Assembly (NCBI GenBank): GCA_024138025.1
Contig: JAMXBD010000012.1
Span: 992,001-1,056,000 of the forward strand
Length of the DNA stretch: 64,000 nucleotides
Source of the DNA: Combretum micranthum
Lineage: Eukaryota; Streptophyta; Magnoliopsida; Myrtales; Combretaceae
Direction of reading: 5' to 3'
Shown one piece after another: positions 47,335 to 59,736 of this stretch. Under the pieces are notes generated by a model. The model was not told the origin of the DNA, made no database searches, and saw only the letters and a program-made list of their open reading frames with translations. Position 1 is the stretch's first letter. Each line of letters begins with the position of its first letter. The position numbers and the translations under genes were made by a program.

Positions 47335-47510
47335 TGACCATTAGCCATGACCTAGTTGCATCACCTTTTGTTTGTGAAGTGAGAGGTATCAAATTCAAAT
47401 CCTCTTTTCATTATAATAAAAAAAGATTTAATTAACATTCAAACTTGATTTTATCCCTTATTTTCCCTTATAATGAAAAATTAAAAAAAGAAAGAAAGAA
47501 AGAAACAAGG
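47335..47510 (+). repeat. Possible tRNA-derived SINE fragment
   Basis: TTAGCCATGACCTAGTTGC resembles a pol III A box, and AAATTCAAATCCTC 50 bases on resembles a B box. It is followed by an A/T-rich tail ending in (GAAA)n at about 47487-47504. Box spacing is slightly long. The call is tentative. Confidence 0.3.
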
Positions 47511-48418
47511 ACTACAAATTATTGGCAATATTAATGACTTTTAAATCAAGTTTGATGTCAATATGATATTTCCTCAAAAGAAAAAGGAAAAGGAATCTAA
47601 TATTGTTTAATGAAATTAAGATCAAAATTAACATAGAAACCCAAATTCATAAATCCAATCAAAATTCACATTCTGTTTGGATTGTCCTTTATATCTTTTT
47701 TTAATCGATACTAAATAGATATTGAACCAATATAGATATGGCATCAATGAAAAATCAATAATTTTAATTTTAAACTGATTAAATCGAATCGATACCGAAC
47801 TAATACTAATATTGAACCGATATAAATAAAAATCTGGCAATCCAATTAATTCTTTATCAACTAATACTGCACGCTCGATTTAGGGCCCTCTATTCAAATA
47901 ATTGATATTCGATCGCCATGTCCTTGTACAGAAACGCATAGCTTTAAAGACACACTACAAATTTAGATGGAGACTCTGCAGCGCTGTCATGTTCGTGGGA
48001 CAGCGTCCACGGTCAAAGGCGGTTGAAACGCCTTGGAAAGAATTAAATAAAAAACTGGAGTCGTCTTTTATTATTCTTCTAGTTATTTCTCGTTCACTTT
48101 CTTATTTTGGAAAATTTATCTTTTTCTGTAAAATTACAACCTTAAAAAGAAAAAAAAAATTAATAAATAACCAGTTGGATCTAATAAAATTTCAATAACA
48201 TGTATAAAATTTATTAAAATTACACATAATGAAACTCTGGTTGCTCAAATAAAAATTACAAATTCGAATATCCGTTTTCTCATTGTAATGATAAAATAAA
48301 CAAAATGTGTAAACGGAACGCTATATTAATTTAATATTTTATTTCACCTTATCTGCGAGCGCGTGAGCACAAATATATAATCCAAAAAACATTAAACTTG
48401 ACCTCCAAGTAGCCCTTT

Positions 48419-48427
48419 TATATATAT
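48419..48427 (+). promoter_or_regulatory. Candidate TATA box of the NAC gene
   Basis: TATATATAT 203 bases upstream of the predicted ATG, followed by a CT-rich stretch (48436-48466) typical of plant leaders. The transcription start is inferred near 48450 and not shown directly. Confidence 0.5.
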
Positions 48428-48629
48428 CTGGATCAATTTTTTCCCTTCCTCGCTCTCCTTTTCTGTTCAGTGAAAGAAAACCTAAGAAGGGAAAGACGGC
48501 AAAGTGTAGAAGAATAAAATTCCCAAACACCGATAGCAGAAGACGATTGAATAAATAAACAATCGATTCACAGTATCGTTATTGCTTTCTCGTACTAAGT
48601 AATATTCTCTTTTGTTTCATCTGTATAGT

Positions 48630-48866
48630 ATGTGCATGAATACAATGAAAGCGATCACTGGGTGCAGCAGTAATAATGACCTAACCGAAGAAGAAGAAGC
48701 AGCAGCAGCAAGGAATATGATCAAATCGGCAAGTAATAAAGATCCCGGCATGGGCACCGGGAGCATCATCGACACGATCTTCTCCACTGACGGTGGGGAT
48801 TGTGGCGGTGGTGTTAGATCTATTACATGTCCTTCGTGTGGCCATTGCATCGAACTGTACGACCAG
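48630..48866 (+). CDS. NAC gene exon 1
   Basis: 79 codons. The donor is CAG|GTAATT. It encodes the N-terminal extension with CPSCGHC near its end. The GAAGAAGAAGCAGCAGCAGCA stretch is a trinucleotide repeat encoding Glu then Ala. Confidence 0.85.
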
Positions 48867-51800
48867 GTAATTGGTAATTACAAATTAAAAATATACGTTT
48901 TTTCTATATAAATCTATATCTATACACGACTATGTCAATTTTTTATTTTTTTAATTTGTATCTTATTTGTTTATGATTTTTAAATCGACTAGGCTAGGAT
49001 TAATGACTTGCCAGGATTACCGGCCGGTGTGAAATTCGATCCGACGGATCAAGAAATATTGGAGCATTTAGAAGCAAAAGTAGGTGGAGATGTACGTAAA
49101 ATCCATCCTCTGATTGATGAATTTATACCAACACTTGATGGAGAAAATGGAATTTGCTCTACTCACCCGGAAAATTTACCAGGTAAATTGTTAACAATAA
49201 TAATTAAATGAATTTTCACTAAGCATAGATAAATTAGTTATAATTAAATTTTGGGACTTGAATCTTGGTCTCACCAATGAAGATACATTAGGCTACAAAG
49301 TCGTGGACTATAATTAAAATTTATATGTAAGAAATATATATATATATTTTTGTGATAGATAATTGAATCGGCTTTCTTATTTTACCGTATATATTTGTGA
49401 AGTCTCTATCTCTATCTTTCCATACATATATAGCATGGAAAATTTCACTTATTTAAAATATATATTCCATATTTTGGATGCTTTTGCCTACTCGGTTCCT
49501 TCGATTACACGGATTGACGCACTAATTAACTAAGCTTGCTTTACGGGAAGTTTTTAGCCAAAACGCATATAATACTCTTTTATTGGTATTTGTTTGTCTT
49601 AGTTTCCGAAATATACATATTATACATAAATATATATAATGAATACCGGCACAAAAACGAAAATGTTTTTACATACTGCAGTAGTCCTAATCGGTATACA
49701 AATTAAGGCAAACATAAGTTTGCCAAGCGAATCTTTGATATGTATTATATTTTTCAAGATGTAACCAATGAAAATTTAAGAATAATACTAAAAATGGATG
49801 GTATCATATAATAAAAAAGTGTGCTTCTTTTTTGCATAAATATTTAGAGGATTTTTTAGTCATTTGCTATAATCAAAGTGCTAGAATTGTCAAAATTTTA
49901 GTAGTAATATTAAAATGTTGCAGTTACCATGGCTTTTGGATACAATTAACATGGAGGTGAAGACCACAAATTACAATTCTGGACTATGGCCGGTGACATA
50001 ATTAAAAATGCCAATAAAGACTTTTAAAAAAAAAAATTACTTTTAAAATGAGGAAATCGTTTTTCCTAATTTTAATTACAATTTTTTTCTTTGTGTTATT
50101 GACGGTCTCATTGATAGTGTGCATTGCTACTGCTGTTGTCTTGGTCATTTACATTGTGATTGATTGGATTGAAGGGGAGGGGAGGGGAGGGAAGGGGAGG
50201 AATTTGAAATTAAAAAATAAAAAATGCTTATCCCTTATTAGAAAAAGGAAGGAAAACGGAAGGAAATGAATTTGGGAAAATAAGCTTGTCCTTTTGAGCC
50301 AAACCAAAACAATTTCCCTCCAATTTGAGAGAATTGGGAGGATAAAATTCAAATACAATGATAAGTTTATCCTTAAAGCTAAATTATATATTTTTTGGAT
50401 GTAGAAACGTTTGTGATATTTTCAATAAAATATAGAAGAAACTATATTACCAACTTTTTTCTTTCTTATTTAAATAAGAAATTTACAATTCTTCTTTGCT
50501 CCCCTCTCTCTAAATATAATATTACATGTTAATATTCATTAATTGGATTAAAATAACATTTCAAAAACTTTAAATGAGCAAGCATAGCAAGATCCAACTG
50601 CTAATCAATGTAGTCAAATTTCAATTGGTTTACTCAATTGAACCTGGCCCAGCTGTAGGAATAGTCTAGTTTAATAATTGTTCAATCCGCTTTCACTCAT
50701 TAACCTTTGATCCTTAGATAATATGTCTAGATCAGATTTGAAAATATTGCTCCTAATGATAAACTGATTCATTGAATACTTGCTTTGTTCAGATTGGTAT
50801 ATGAATTGTAAAAAAAAAAAGACAAAGTGAGGGGAAAAAACTAGGTAAAATGTCATCCTTTAAATCATCACAGCAATATTTGCGTATGAGTTGATATATG
50901 CATATGTCAATATGCATCTATAGTTGCATGTTCATTGTTTACACTAGGGCTGTAAGTGAGTCAAGATACCTTGCGAGTTACTCGAGTTCGACTTGGCGAA
51001 AGCTTAAATTCAACTCGCTTATAATTGAGTCGAGCTCAAGTTCGAGCTACTTGAGTAGTTACCGAGTTCGAACTTTAAAATAGTCAGCTCGGTGAGCTCG
51101 CGAGCTTAATCAAGCTTAATTAAGTATTAAATCAAGTCAAGTTGAGTTCGAGTTTATTGAATATTAAACACACTTTAAAGTTAAATCAATATTTAAAAAA
51201 ATAATCGAGCTTAATCCAATCGAGTTTGAGTTTATCGAGTATTAATTTGAGTCGAGTTGAAGCTTAAAAATTAAAGCTCAATTGAATTCGAGCTTTGAGC
51301 ATTTTATTCAGGTCGAGTTAGACCTTGGTACTATATCGACTTGACTCATCTCGTTTATAGCCTTAGTTTACATGCACAAACACTTGCAAACATGTGCATG
51401 CCACTTGCCAAAGCTTTTAATGCTTATTATACATCACATATAACATATTCGTGGTGAACATGTACCAACTATTTTTTGACATGTAACTATAATCACTAAT
51501 CAAGTTTATTTTAAAAACTATCTTTCATTTCTTCCATGTGTCAAAGTATGATAGAAAATTATCCATCATATATATATATATAAACACGTTTTGTGTATTA
51601 GCTATTGAGTATTTTTCCCTTATTTGGCATATTTCATCACTATAATCCTGCTGGAGGAAAATACAAGTATGAGATTTTTCCCATTCTGATCATGAAGGAA
51701 AAGTGGTTTCGTTTATCACCTAACTTCGTTATTTTAAAATACCGATCCAATACGTCAGTAGGGGTCAAAAGTTGATCTAATTCATACTATTGTATGACTA

Positions 51801-54800
51801 GCTCAATTATTATCTCCACCATGTCGACTGTGTCCTTTACCATAGAAGAGGAGTGTAATCTCATTAGTAAGAAAAGATAGATTTATTAAATATCATATGT
51901 TTGTATATATACAAAGGGTATGTAGGTATTAGTTATATTTCATGGAATGTTGTTTTTCCTACTGATATGCTTCACCTTAAGAAATCATAAGAGTTACTAG
52001 AAAAAAAGAAACAAAAAAAGAAAAAAAAAATTCCTTTGTGACTCCTACTGTGATGGGAGTGCGAGGGAATATTAAAACACGTTTTATTTTACTTGAGAGA
52101 CTAGTATTAATATTAATAAGATATAAAGCCAAAATCTTGCAAGAACCATATTTAGGTTACAAAACCTTAAAACTCCTAGGAGCTATTAAGAAAATATTCT
52201 TCTTATGATATTTTTACCTAAGATGTTCCATGATTGTGCCATACATACCATTCCAAATTTGTGAGGAGAGTGAAGTAGAAGAAAGGCATAGATCTAAGAC
52301 CTAAATCTTGTTTTTATCCGTTTTGGTAGTATAAGTACGTGTCTTCTCTTTTGTTGTTCCATCCTGACATGTAGCTTTTCCACTCACCTGCATGTTAACA
52401 TTACTAAAATGTCTCAATTAGCTTAAATCACCCCCAAGATCTTCATAACCTCTGTTACATGATGGATAAAGCATATTGATCAAATACATAGATGTTGCAC
52501 TAGACTTATACATTAAGTTGCACTTCCAACCCTTTAAACTCGTGGCCTATTGTCATCCCCTTCAACTAGAATTAAGGCCTCACAATATCTCTAGTCTATG
52601 CTTTTCAAATCACTAGAAATGGATCTTTTATGAGATCAATTTGGATTAGCTATGGTTTGTTTAGGAAATTTGGTTGGAGGAACATGTGAAGCGATTAGGT
52701 GAAGTAAACTTCGAACTCATATTTAAAGCTTTCTCTCGACCTTCAGAAAGATTATCTTTCGAGCAAATTTTCAAATGAAGAAGGGCCGCGGTTGATTGTC
52801 ATGTATGGGAAATAATCCTAGCTTCTAAGTATCATTTGCATAAGTACAACGAGTTTCTCTCATGTGTTGTTTCTTATTACTAAAAATTGTCTAGTAATAT
52901 AGAAGATAAAAAGGCATAGATTAATTATATTGAAATGAAACACAATAAGGATATATATGAGGGTTTAGCTTGAAATGGTTTTTATGGTTTGAAATGTTCA
53001 TTAAATTTTTCCTTATAAACATTTAATCTAAACTTGTAATTTCACATATGGGTAGAAATTTTTTTAATAATTCATACCTTTACGTCTTTCTTATATTTTG
53101 GAGTCTGCATTGATTAAGACAAGCCATCTATAAGCATGTAAATGGGGAATCGAACTCAAGACTTCTTTTCTTTTCTTTTCTTTTTTTTTTTAAGGAATTC
53201 AAATCATTCTAGTCTAAAAGTTTAAATTAGTAATTTTTTTCTTTGGCCAAAAGTTTAAATCAATAGTTTGGTTGGGCTTTGGACAGATCATACTGTATCA
53301 CCACCCCTGAAGATAATTGAGTTATTCATTCATGTATATTTTGGTTACTTATTGTATTCATTCCATTTAAAGTGAAAGTTTAAGAACTAGATTTGATATA
53401 TAATATATTTATACCTATGTACATATATATATATATATATATATATTACTTTGTTTGCTAATGCATCCTATTAAGGTTTTATTTGGAGTGTTTTCTTCTT
53501 TTTTTTCTTGTCGAATCTATATTTTCTAAAATGGAAAAAAAAATTTAAATTGTCCCATCCTCCCCTCACAAAAAAAAAAAAAAAATGTCAAAGTTACGAA
53601 CATAATGTCACATGTCATTTACCACATTAGCTAATTTAAGGTTTGTTTGGATTGTCTAATTTTTATATATCGTATTATTAGATTTGCATTTATAACTTAT
53701 CTATATCATATCTGTATCGTATTTCTTTAATCTGTTTATGAGTAAAATTACCAGTTTTTCATCGATATCAATTTTTAACAAACATATATTTGAAAATGAT
53801 AAAAATATGATACCAAAATACCTAGAATATGATGAAACAAAATGTCCCTAGTAATTTCTTATAACCATCTTTCTTAATAAGCATTTTTTTTATGAATAAG
53901 TAATTTCATTAAAATCAAGAAGGATGTACATCCGTCAAAGACGAATAAGGTTTACAAACATAGCTACTCTAAAAGCAAAGAGCATGCAAAACACTAGGTG
54001 AACACAGCTAAACTTGTCAAAGACTTTAAAAGGTAGCATAGATGGTGATTTGGTTGACTAAGGAGCATAAAAAGGGAATGGGGCTTTTGAGGTGTAGTTG
54101 GTTGTGGAATCTCCAAATGAAATATACTATTGCAGCTAATGAAGCTCTCTAGGTTCAGATCATTGGATTTGAAGAGCCTACTATGGATATTAGATTAGCG
54201 GTAGCACCTTACGAATCAGAAAAAGGATGGAAGGTAGTGAAGGCAGTCACAGACCATAGACTAAACTTGAGTTGAAGAATGAGTGAGCATAATCTTCCAT
54301 TCTATATTAGCAAAGGAAGTAAGTTGTCGAAGTAGTAATGCCCCACATGTATAATCTATCTAAAGTTGGAAGTTTTCTCAACCAAGCCAACCACAAGATG
54401 GAGTGGTGTGGGATGGAAGATTTGTTCTAAACCACTTTATGCCATTGAATTGTTTGTTCGGATAGAGCAAGAAAATCATAGCCACTTTCAATGGTGTATT
54501 TACTTGAATGGGAATGGACCTATCTCAATTTATTAGCTTGAGAGGAATTTAGTTGAATGTTGGTATGGATTTGAAAATTTGACTAAAAAGATCTAGTAGG
54601 TGAGCTCCATTCATTTTCCTCAATTAAAGATCATAGTCTCGCATCCTTGGTAGTCTCGACCTAGCTATATTACGAGCACCATGGATCAAATTAGGAGGTC
54701 CTAATGGAAGCTAAAAATTAGACCATAAGGAGATGGACAAACCATCATTGAGTTACCATTGAAAATTGGCGCGAGCTACACTTCTAAGCTTCATAACTTT

Positions 54801-56891
54801 CTTCTAAGTCCAAGCACATGTGAAAGGTACTCTTGCTGATCAAAAGTAGTAACCTTTCAAGATAGTGGAGTGTACCCACTCAACCCACAAACTCTTAGCT
54901 CCATTTTTGCAAATGTGCCATATATGCTTAGTTTAGGCTGTTTTATTGCATAAAAGTAGGTTAGGAATTCCCAAGCCGCGGTTCTTCTTTGGATTGCATA
55001 ATAGATCCCATTTCACCTTGGCTTTAGTGGAGATATTGGGCTTTGGACTCTAAAAAAAGTATCTAGGAAGTTGTTCTATCTTGACAATAATGGTTTTAGG
55101 TAGCATGAAGACTGAACTCCAATAAACTTGCATGGAGAAAAAGAACTGACTTAATGAGTTTCAACCGTCCAGCATAAGGTAGGAATTTTGATGTTCATGA
55201 GTTGATTCGGGTGAGGATTTTTCTTGCAAAATGTCATAGTCATCTTTCCTTGGCTTGGTTGAGTGGAGAGGAACTCCTAAATAGCGGATTAGTAGATTAC
55301 CTTCTTGAAAGTGGGTTACTCATAAGATATTCTCTTTAACTTGTTGTTGCACATTTCCAAAGAAAATGCTGCTTTTGCTTATATTAGCTACCGACCAGTT
55401 AACTTGTGGAATTGTTGCAGTAGCTTGTGGATTAAAGAGTTGGACTCTACATTTCCCTTGCAAAAAATCAGTAAGTCATTTGCAAAACAAAGGTGGATTA
55501 ATCTTTCAATTTTATGTTTCCAAGTGATATGAGAAGTTAGGGTGTAAAGCAAGTCTTCTAAGGATGTTTGATAAGACTTCCATGCCTAGCACAAGAAGAT
55601 AAAGAGATAAGGGATCATCTTGCCTTAAACCTCTCTTGCTAAAGAAAAAACCAACTAATTCTCCATTGATATTTATAGGAAATATTAGAGTGAAGATGCA
55701 TTGCTCAATGAGAGTACAAAAGTGAGGAGGAAACCCCATATAATAGAGGACTTTTAGTAAGAAACCCCCAATTGATAATGTCATAGGCTTTTTGAATGTC
55801 AACTTTTAGGACACATGGGAGTGAGCCTCTTTGAGAGTGATAGCCTATCATTAGTTCTTCAGCTATAAAGATATTATTAGTGATTCTACATCCAAGGACA
55901 AACGTTGCTTGCTCCCTTTACACAAGCGAAAGATAAAACTGATTTAAGATGTTAATGTGGTATTTTAAAGCCCCCTTTGCCATTTATTTAATATAATATA
56001 TACAAAATAGTTCACAACTAAAAAAAGAAAGAAAAAGAAAAGACACCTTGTTTGACATTGTGTCAAACATAAGCTATTAAATGTCACATGCCACATGAGC
56101 AATTTTTGTGATTTTATAAAAGAATAGACAATACAGTATACTACATAAACAGATTTTGCTACAAGATGGATAAAATCCTTTTTGGTTTGTCGGTTTACTA
56201 AACTAAACTTTTTATTTTTGTCAAGTGTATAAACATTTGTTTTCTTAATTATCTATACCTGTTTTGATCATTTTATAACTCACTCATTCCAAACATGGTA
56301 GGAGTACATAAGGATGGCCAAATGCGCCACTTCTTTCACAGGCCATTAAAGGCATACACCACCGGCACTAGAAAGAGAAGGAAGGTGCACACCGATGACA
56401 ACGATGGGAGTGAAACTCGATGGCACAAGACGGGTAAAACCCGACCCATCGTTGTATCTAGTTCAATCAAAGGCTTTAAGAAGATTTTAGTTCTCTACAC
56501 TAATTATGGTAGACAAAATAAACTTGAGAAGACAAATTGGATCATGCACCAATACCATCTTGGCAATAATGAAGAAGAAAGGGATGGAGAACTTGTCCTC
56601 TCAAAAGTGTTTTACCAAACACAACCTAGACAATGTGGTACAGGCAGCACCAGCAGCAACACTATTATTACTACTAAAGATTGTTCCTCAAATGGAGAAA
56701 TAATAATTCGTAAGCTATATTCACGAGAGGAAGATGATAGTAATTTTAACCATCATCAAATAGTGGAGTGCTTTGATAATCCAACCGTTAGTTTTGCTTC
56801 TTATCAAACTAGCCAGCAAGGTGATGGTGGTTCAGGATTGATTCCATTCATGGTGGCTGCACCACAAAGGAAATTTGCAAGGAAAAGTTGA
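48630..56891 (+). CDS. NAC transcription factor, SND2/NAC073-NAC075 group
   Basis: Three exons: 48630-48866, 48993-49182 and 56302-56891, all with GT...AG introns, giving 338 aa. Exon 1 has a Glu/Ala run (19-27) and a CPSCGHC motif (67-73), the zinc-ribbon-like N-terminus of this NAC group. The NAC domain runs from about 84 to 254: [35 protein letters not shown] (exon 2), then HFFHRP, a basic TRKRRK (165-170), [32 protein letters not shown] and [12 protein letters not shown] (exon 3). A variable tail of about 85 residues ends the protein. Family members such as SND2 are nuclear activators tied to secondary cell-wall formation; assigning that role here is by homology. Intron 1 ends on a codon boundary; intron 2 splits a Gly codon. 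Intron 2 is 7.1 kb and packed with transposons. I chose ATG 48630; in-frame ATGs also occur at 48636 and 48645. Confidence 0.9.
48993..49182 (+). CDS. NAC gene exon 2
   Basis: 190 nt from acceptor ACTAG| to donor CCAG|GTAAAT. It encodes NAC subdomain A and part of B. Exon length and both splice contexts recur in the pseudogene at 60325-60514. Confidence 0.92.
50173..50200 (+). repeat. G-rich tract with G-quadruplex potential
   Basis: Five runs of three or four G separated by A or AA, on the sense strand of the NAC intron. Confidence 0.8.
50945..51365. mobile_element. hAT-type MITE, 421 bp, 8-bp target duplication
   Basis: Left end TAGGGCTGTAAGTGAGTCAAG; right end reverse complement TAAGGCTATAAACGAGATGAG. 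Flanks are GTTTACAC (50937-50944) and GTTTACAT (51366-51373), one mismatch. The interior has repeated GAGTTCGAG/CTCGAGCT-type motifs and no transposase. Confidence 0.88.
53639..53848. mobile_element. Tourist-like MITE in the NAC intron
   Basis: GGTTTGTTTGGATTGTC at the left and GATGAAACAAAATGTCCC at the right are decayed inverted termini. The interior matches the MITEs at 12008 and 16245 (CTTATCTATATCATATCTGTATCG; GAAAATGATAAAAATATGAT). Confidence 0.7.
53884..55970 (-). mobile_element. 5'-truncated LINE (non-LTR retrotransposon)
   Basis: The minus strand carries, in broken frames, [40 protein letters not shown] and [17 protein letters not shown], the ordered RT motifs of plant LINEs. A degraded C-terminal zf-RVT-like region runs down to about 54600. 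The 3' end at 53884 is a short poly-A (T run on plus) after AATGAAATTACTTATTCAT. Truncated at about 55970; no endonuclease or ORF1. It is antisense to the NAC gene. Confidence 0.88.
55512..55802 (-). pseudogene. LINE reverse transcriptase fragment
   Basis: The best open frame of the LINE, 96 codons. [21 protein letters not shown] corresponds to the family's GLRQGDPLSPYLF motif with Gly to Asp and Pro to Leu changes. The FADD active site downstream reads FAND, so catalysis is lost. [14 protein letters not shown] precedes it as expected. Confidence 0.87.
56302..56891 (+). CDS. NAC gene exon 3
   Basis: Acceptor ATGGTAG|GA, then Val-His-Lys-Asp-Gly onward to TGA at 56889-56891. It encodes NAC subdomains C to E with the basic nuclear-targeting motif and the C-terminal region. 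A possible AATAAA signal is at 56919-56924. Confidence 0.92.
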
Positions 56892-58827
56892 GTAGGGAGA
56901 TTGGAGTTGCTAGGTTAAAATAAATAGATTATTGTGTTATTAATTAGTTTAGCCTAGGTTTTGTTAATTGATACATCATTAAGGACTGTTAATTAGGAAA
57001 AATTAGAAGATGATTCAATGAATATGTAGGAGTTCTTATTTATTAAGCATTAGAAAATTTTTCCTTGTCTCCATAGGAAGAACAAAGATTGTTGATTGGC
57101 TATACTCTTATAAATGCATGTATTATAGTATGTAGGAGCACCCTTTCGTGTCTAGATACTTTAATCTTTCTAAACTTTTGTAAAATTATATGTTTTTATA
57201 TGGTATCTATTGGATTATGTTGAGTATATAATTTTTTTCTCCATTATTCTAGTAATATAATTGCCAAAGATCAAACACTGCAGAATAATCATGAAACTAG
57301 GTTTAGACAAATCCATCTATTTTCCTACTTTAACATCTTTATTATTCCCATTTGCTATGGATTTCGGGAAGAGCAATATTGTACATGAAGATAAACTAAT
57401 TTGCTTTCCTCTCCCCTTAAATGATGATAGGTGCACTTTATCTGCATTTATGTTGTCAAAATTTTTAACTACTTTAAAAAATATATGAAGTTTCTTATTT
57501 GTACCTTCGCATAAGTTTTTGTCCACTTTTTTATTAATGGATGTTGTGGAATTAAATAAAAATAAAATTAAACGAAAAGGCTCTTGTACGAAGTTTATAT
57601 ATATATATATATTGTGTAAAATCAATGTTAGAAATGTAAATATAGAAAAAAAAATTGAAATTCGAAAATGTTTGACAGTTTAAAAGGTCAATTGGAATGC
57701 CCTGCCTACTAATGAAAAATTGTAAAAGTATGGTAGTTCTTGTTCTATTATTAATACGAATTTGTGAGAGTCCTAACCCTTCCGTCTAGAATTTGGGAGA
57801 AAAAGATTCACGTGGTGTTATACGATAAGTGAAATGATTAATGATATATAGACATTGGTAATTTTTTTTTTTTTTTTATATAGACAGTTTTATATAAATT
57901 ATACATTGTTTCTACTGATAAATTATGTCTTATAATGTAATGTAATAGCACGGGAAAAACTTGTACCTTTTTTTTATGCTCCTAATAATTCTGGTTCATG
58001 AACTAGTGAATGAAATGAAAAGGAAAAAAAAAAAAACTTACAAATTAAAAAGTAATCGAAAGGATCGTCATTTTTATCTTCTAGAAAAGAGGAAAGAGAA
58101 GAATCACTTAAAAAGACATCGAACAAGACAACCTAGTAGACCTCCTAAGCTTCAATTTCATGCTACGTGGAGAAGATGGAGGGAGAGAACAGGCGTGCGT
58201 AAGGATTTGAATTTTTTTTTTTTTTTTTTTACTTTCTATTTCAAAGGGGATGCTATTTATTCATCTATCATATGATTTTCCTATTTAATATATTTTTATG
58301 TATAATCAATGATTAGAATTATAAGCAAAAAAAAAAAAAAATTATAATAATATCACATAATTCAATACTTTGAGTAATCTCAATTATTAATTTACAAAAT
58401 AACGAGGATGTAACAAAAAATAATAATAATAATAATAACGAGTAAATTTAACAAGTACTTTCTCAATTAACTAGTCTCATCAAATCAAAACGTGCTATCA
58501 TAACTTCAAAGTATAAAACTATGGAATAATGCCCTTGACTTGGAATCTCTAACGGATGCTGGGTTACTTATTGCAGTAAGATTGAAGGATTAAGTACATG
58601 TAAAAAGTGAGTTTAAAAACATGCAGTTGTGGGATTCTATCCACTAAAATAGAACTAATCTCAAGCTCAATTTGAAAATTTAGAACATCTATTTTTGATC
58701 TCAAACTAAACTTAAAAGATAGCTTTCAACAAGTGAAAACTTGAATTCAATTAAACCCATTTAAACTTATTTTATTCAAAAAATAATTATATATTTTTTT
58801 CTTCTAACTTATTGTAAACTTAACTTA
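56892..58827. other. NAC 3' region, then gene-free stretch
   Basis: The first 100-300 bases are probably NAC 3' UTR (AATAAA at 56919). Beyond that it is AT-rich with poly-A/T runs at 57860-57876, 58209-58230 and 58327-58341. Frames such as 57961-58275 are Lys-rich low-complexity and not called. Confidence 0.5.
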
Positions 58828-59510
58828 TTGTAGGTATCGAGCTACTAGTAGAGTTGGGTACGGTAGCATCGTAGACTTGCAAACATAAAAACACAGTTTG
58901 TGGTGTGCTGGGAATGGTCTGGGTGTGACCGTTTCAATACTTAAGTTAGTTATGGGTTCTAATAGAGAGGAATCAAGACAGTGGAGAATAGATAATAGAT
59001 TCTATTAGTTGGTTACCTTCATACCTTTGGTGTGAGAGTCTATTTATAGATAGTGGTCAAAACAGAATATGGGGACCATAGAATATTTACATCTTATGTG
59101 ACAGATCCCTAAATTTGTTAACTGACTAGGATCTCTAGAGGGTAATGGTGTTAAGCATTAAGGGTAGTTGGACTAGTTTTCATTCCCCTATGGAGATGAG
59201 AGTACTGAAGTAGTCACCATGGGCCTCCATGAGTGGAGTTGCGATTAAGGCTAGATGAGACCTCGGTCCTCATAGGGACTAATGTCCTCATGGAGCACGA
59301 GAACAAGGTTGGGGACCAAGGTCCTCATGGTGCATGAGCACACGGTTGAGATCCACATGTGGCTGGAGCCTTCATGGAAGAGACTAAGGTCGAGGTCCTT
59401 CACGAGTTAGAAACTTTCTAGACCAAAATTCTTACAAGGCCTCTTGTGGGCTTGCTAGCTCATTAGGCTTGTGTTAGGTTTAATAGACTATGGCAAAATA
59501 TTCTCCATCA
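58828..59510 (-). repeat. Degenerate LTR-like sequence
   Basis: On the minus strand it starts TGATGGAGAATATTTTGCC and may end CGATACCTACA. It contains TCTATAAATAGACTCTCACACC (TATA-like, 59030-59050) and repeated CCTCATGG/CCATGAGG words. There is no matching target duplication. I infer an old solo LTR or fragment. Confidence 0.45.
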
Positions 59511-59680
59511 AAATAACTTAAAATATAAACATTGGAGCTTTTACATAATTTTTTCAGGCTTCTCAATGGCCATAATTTTTTCATTATTTCATATTATAAA
59601 CATGAATTAATGAGACAAATCTACCTTGCAACATATTCAGGTTCACCTCAATATTTTTTCTTGATTTGAGTTAAGCTGAA

Positions 59681-59736
59681 GCCCTTCAACTAATTGTCTT
59701 AGTTATGGGCCCTTCAACTAATTGTCTTAGTTATGG
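59681..59736 (+). repeat. Perfect 28-bp tandem duplication
   Basis: GCCCTTCAACTAATTGTC... occurs at 59681-59708 and again, identical, at 59709-59736. Confidence 0.97.

Larger units (their letters stand above)
49183..56301 (+). other. NAC intron 2, 7119 bp, transposon-laden
   Basis: GT at 49183 and AG at 56300-56301. It contains a hAT MITE (50945-51365), a Tourist-like MITE (53639-53848), a minus-strand LINE (53884-55970) and a GGGG-rich tract (50173-50200). Segments at 49212-49250, 49870-49950, 51420-51780 and near 56250 are also found in the pseudogene's intron, so they predate the duplication. Confidence 0.85.

Noticed and set aside
48617..48850. 77-codon minus-strand frame over NAC exon 1
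   Set aside because: Antisense shadow of exon 1, produced by its GAA/GCA repeats.
57961..58275. 104-codon Lys-rich frame downstream of the NAC gene
   Set aside because: Built from poly-A and poly-T tracts; composition is typical of AT-rich non-coding sequence.
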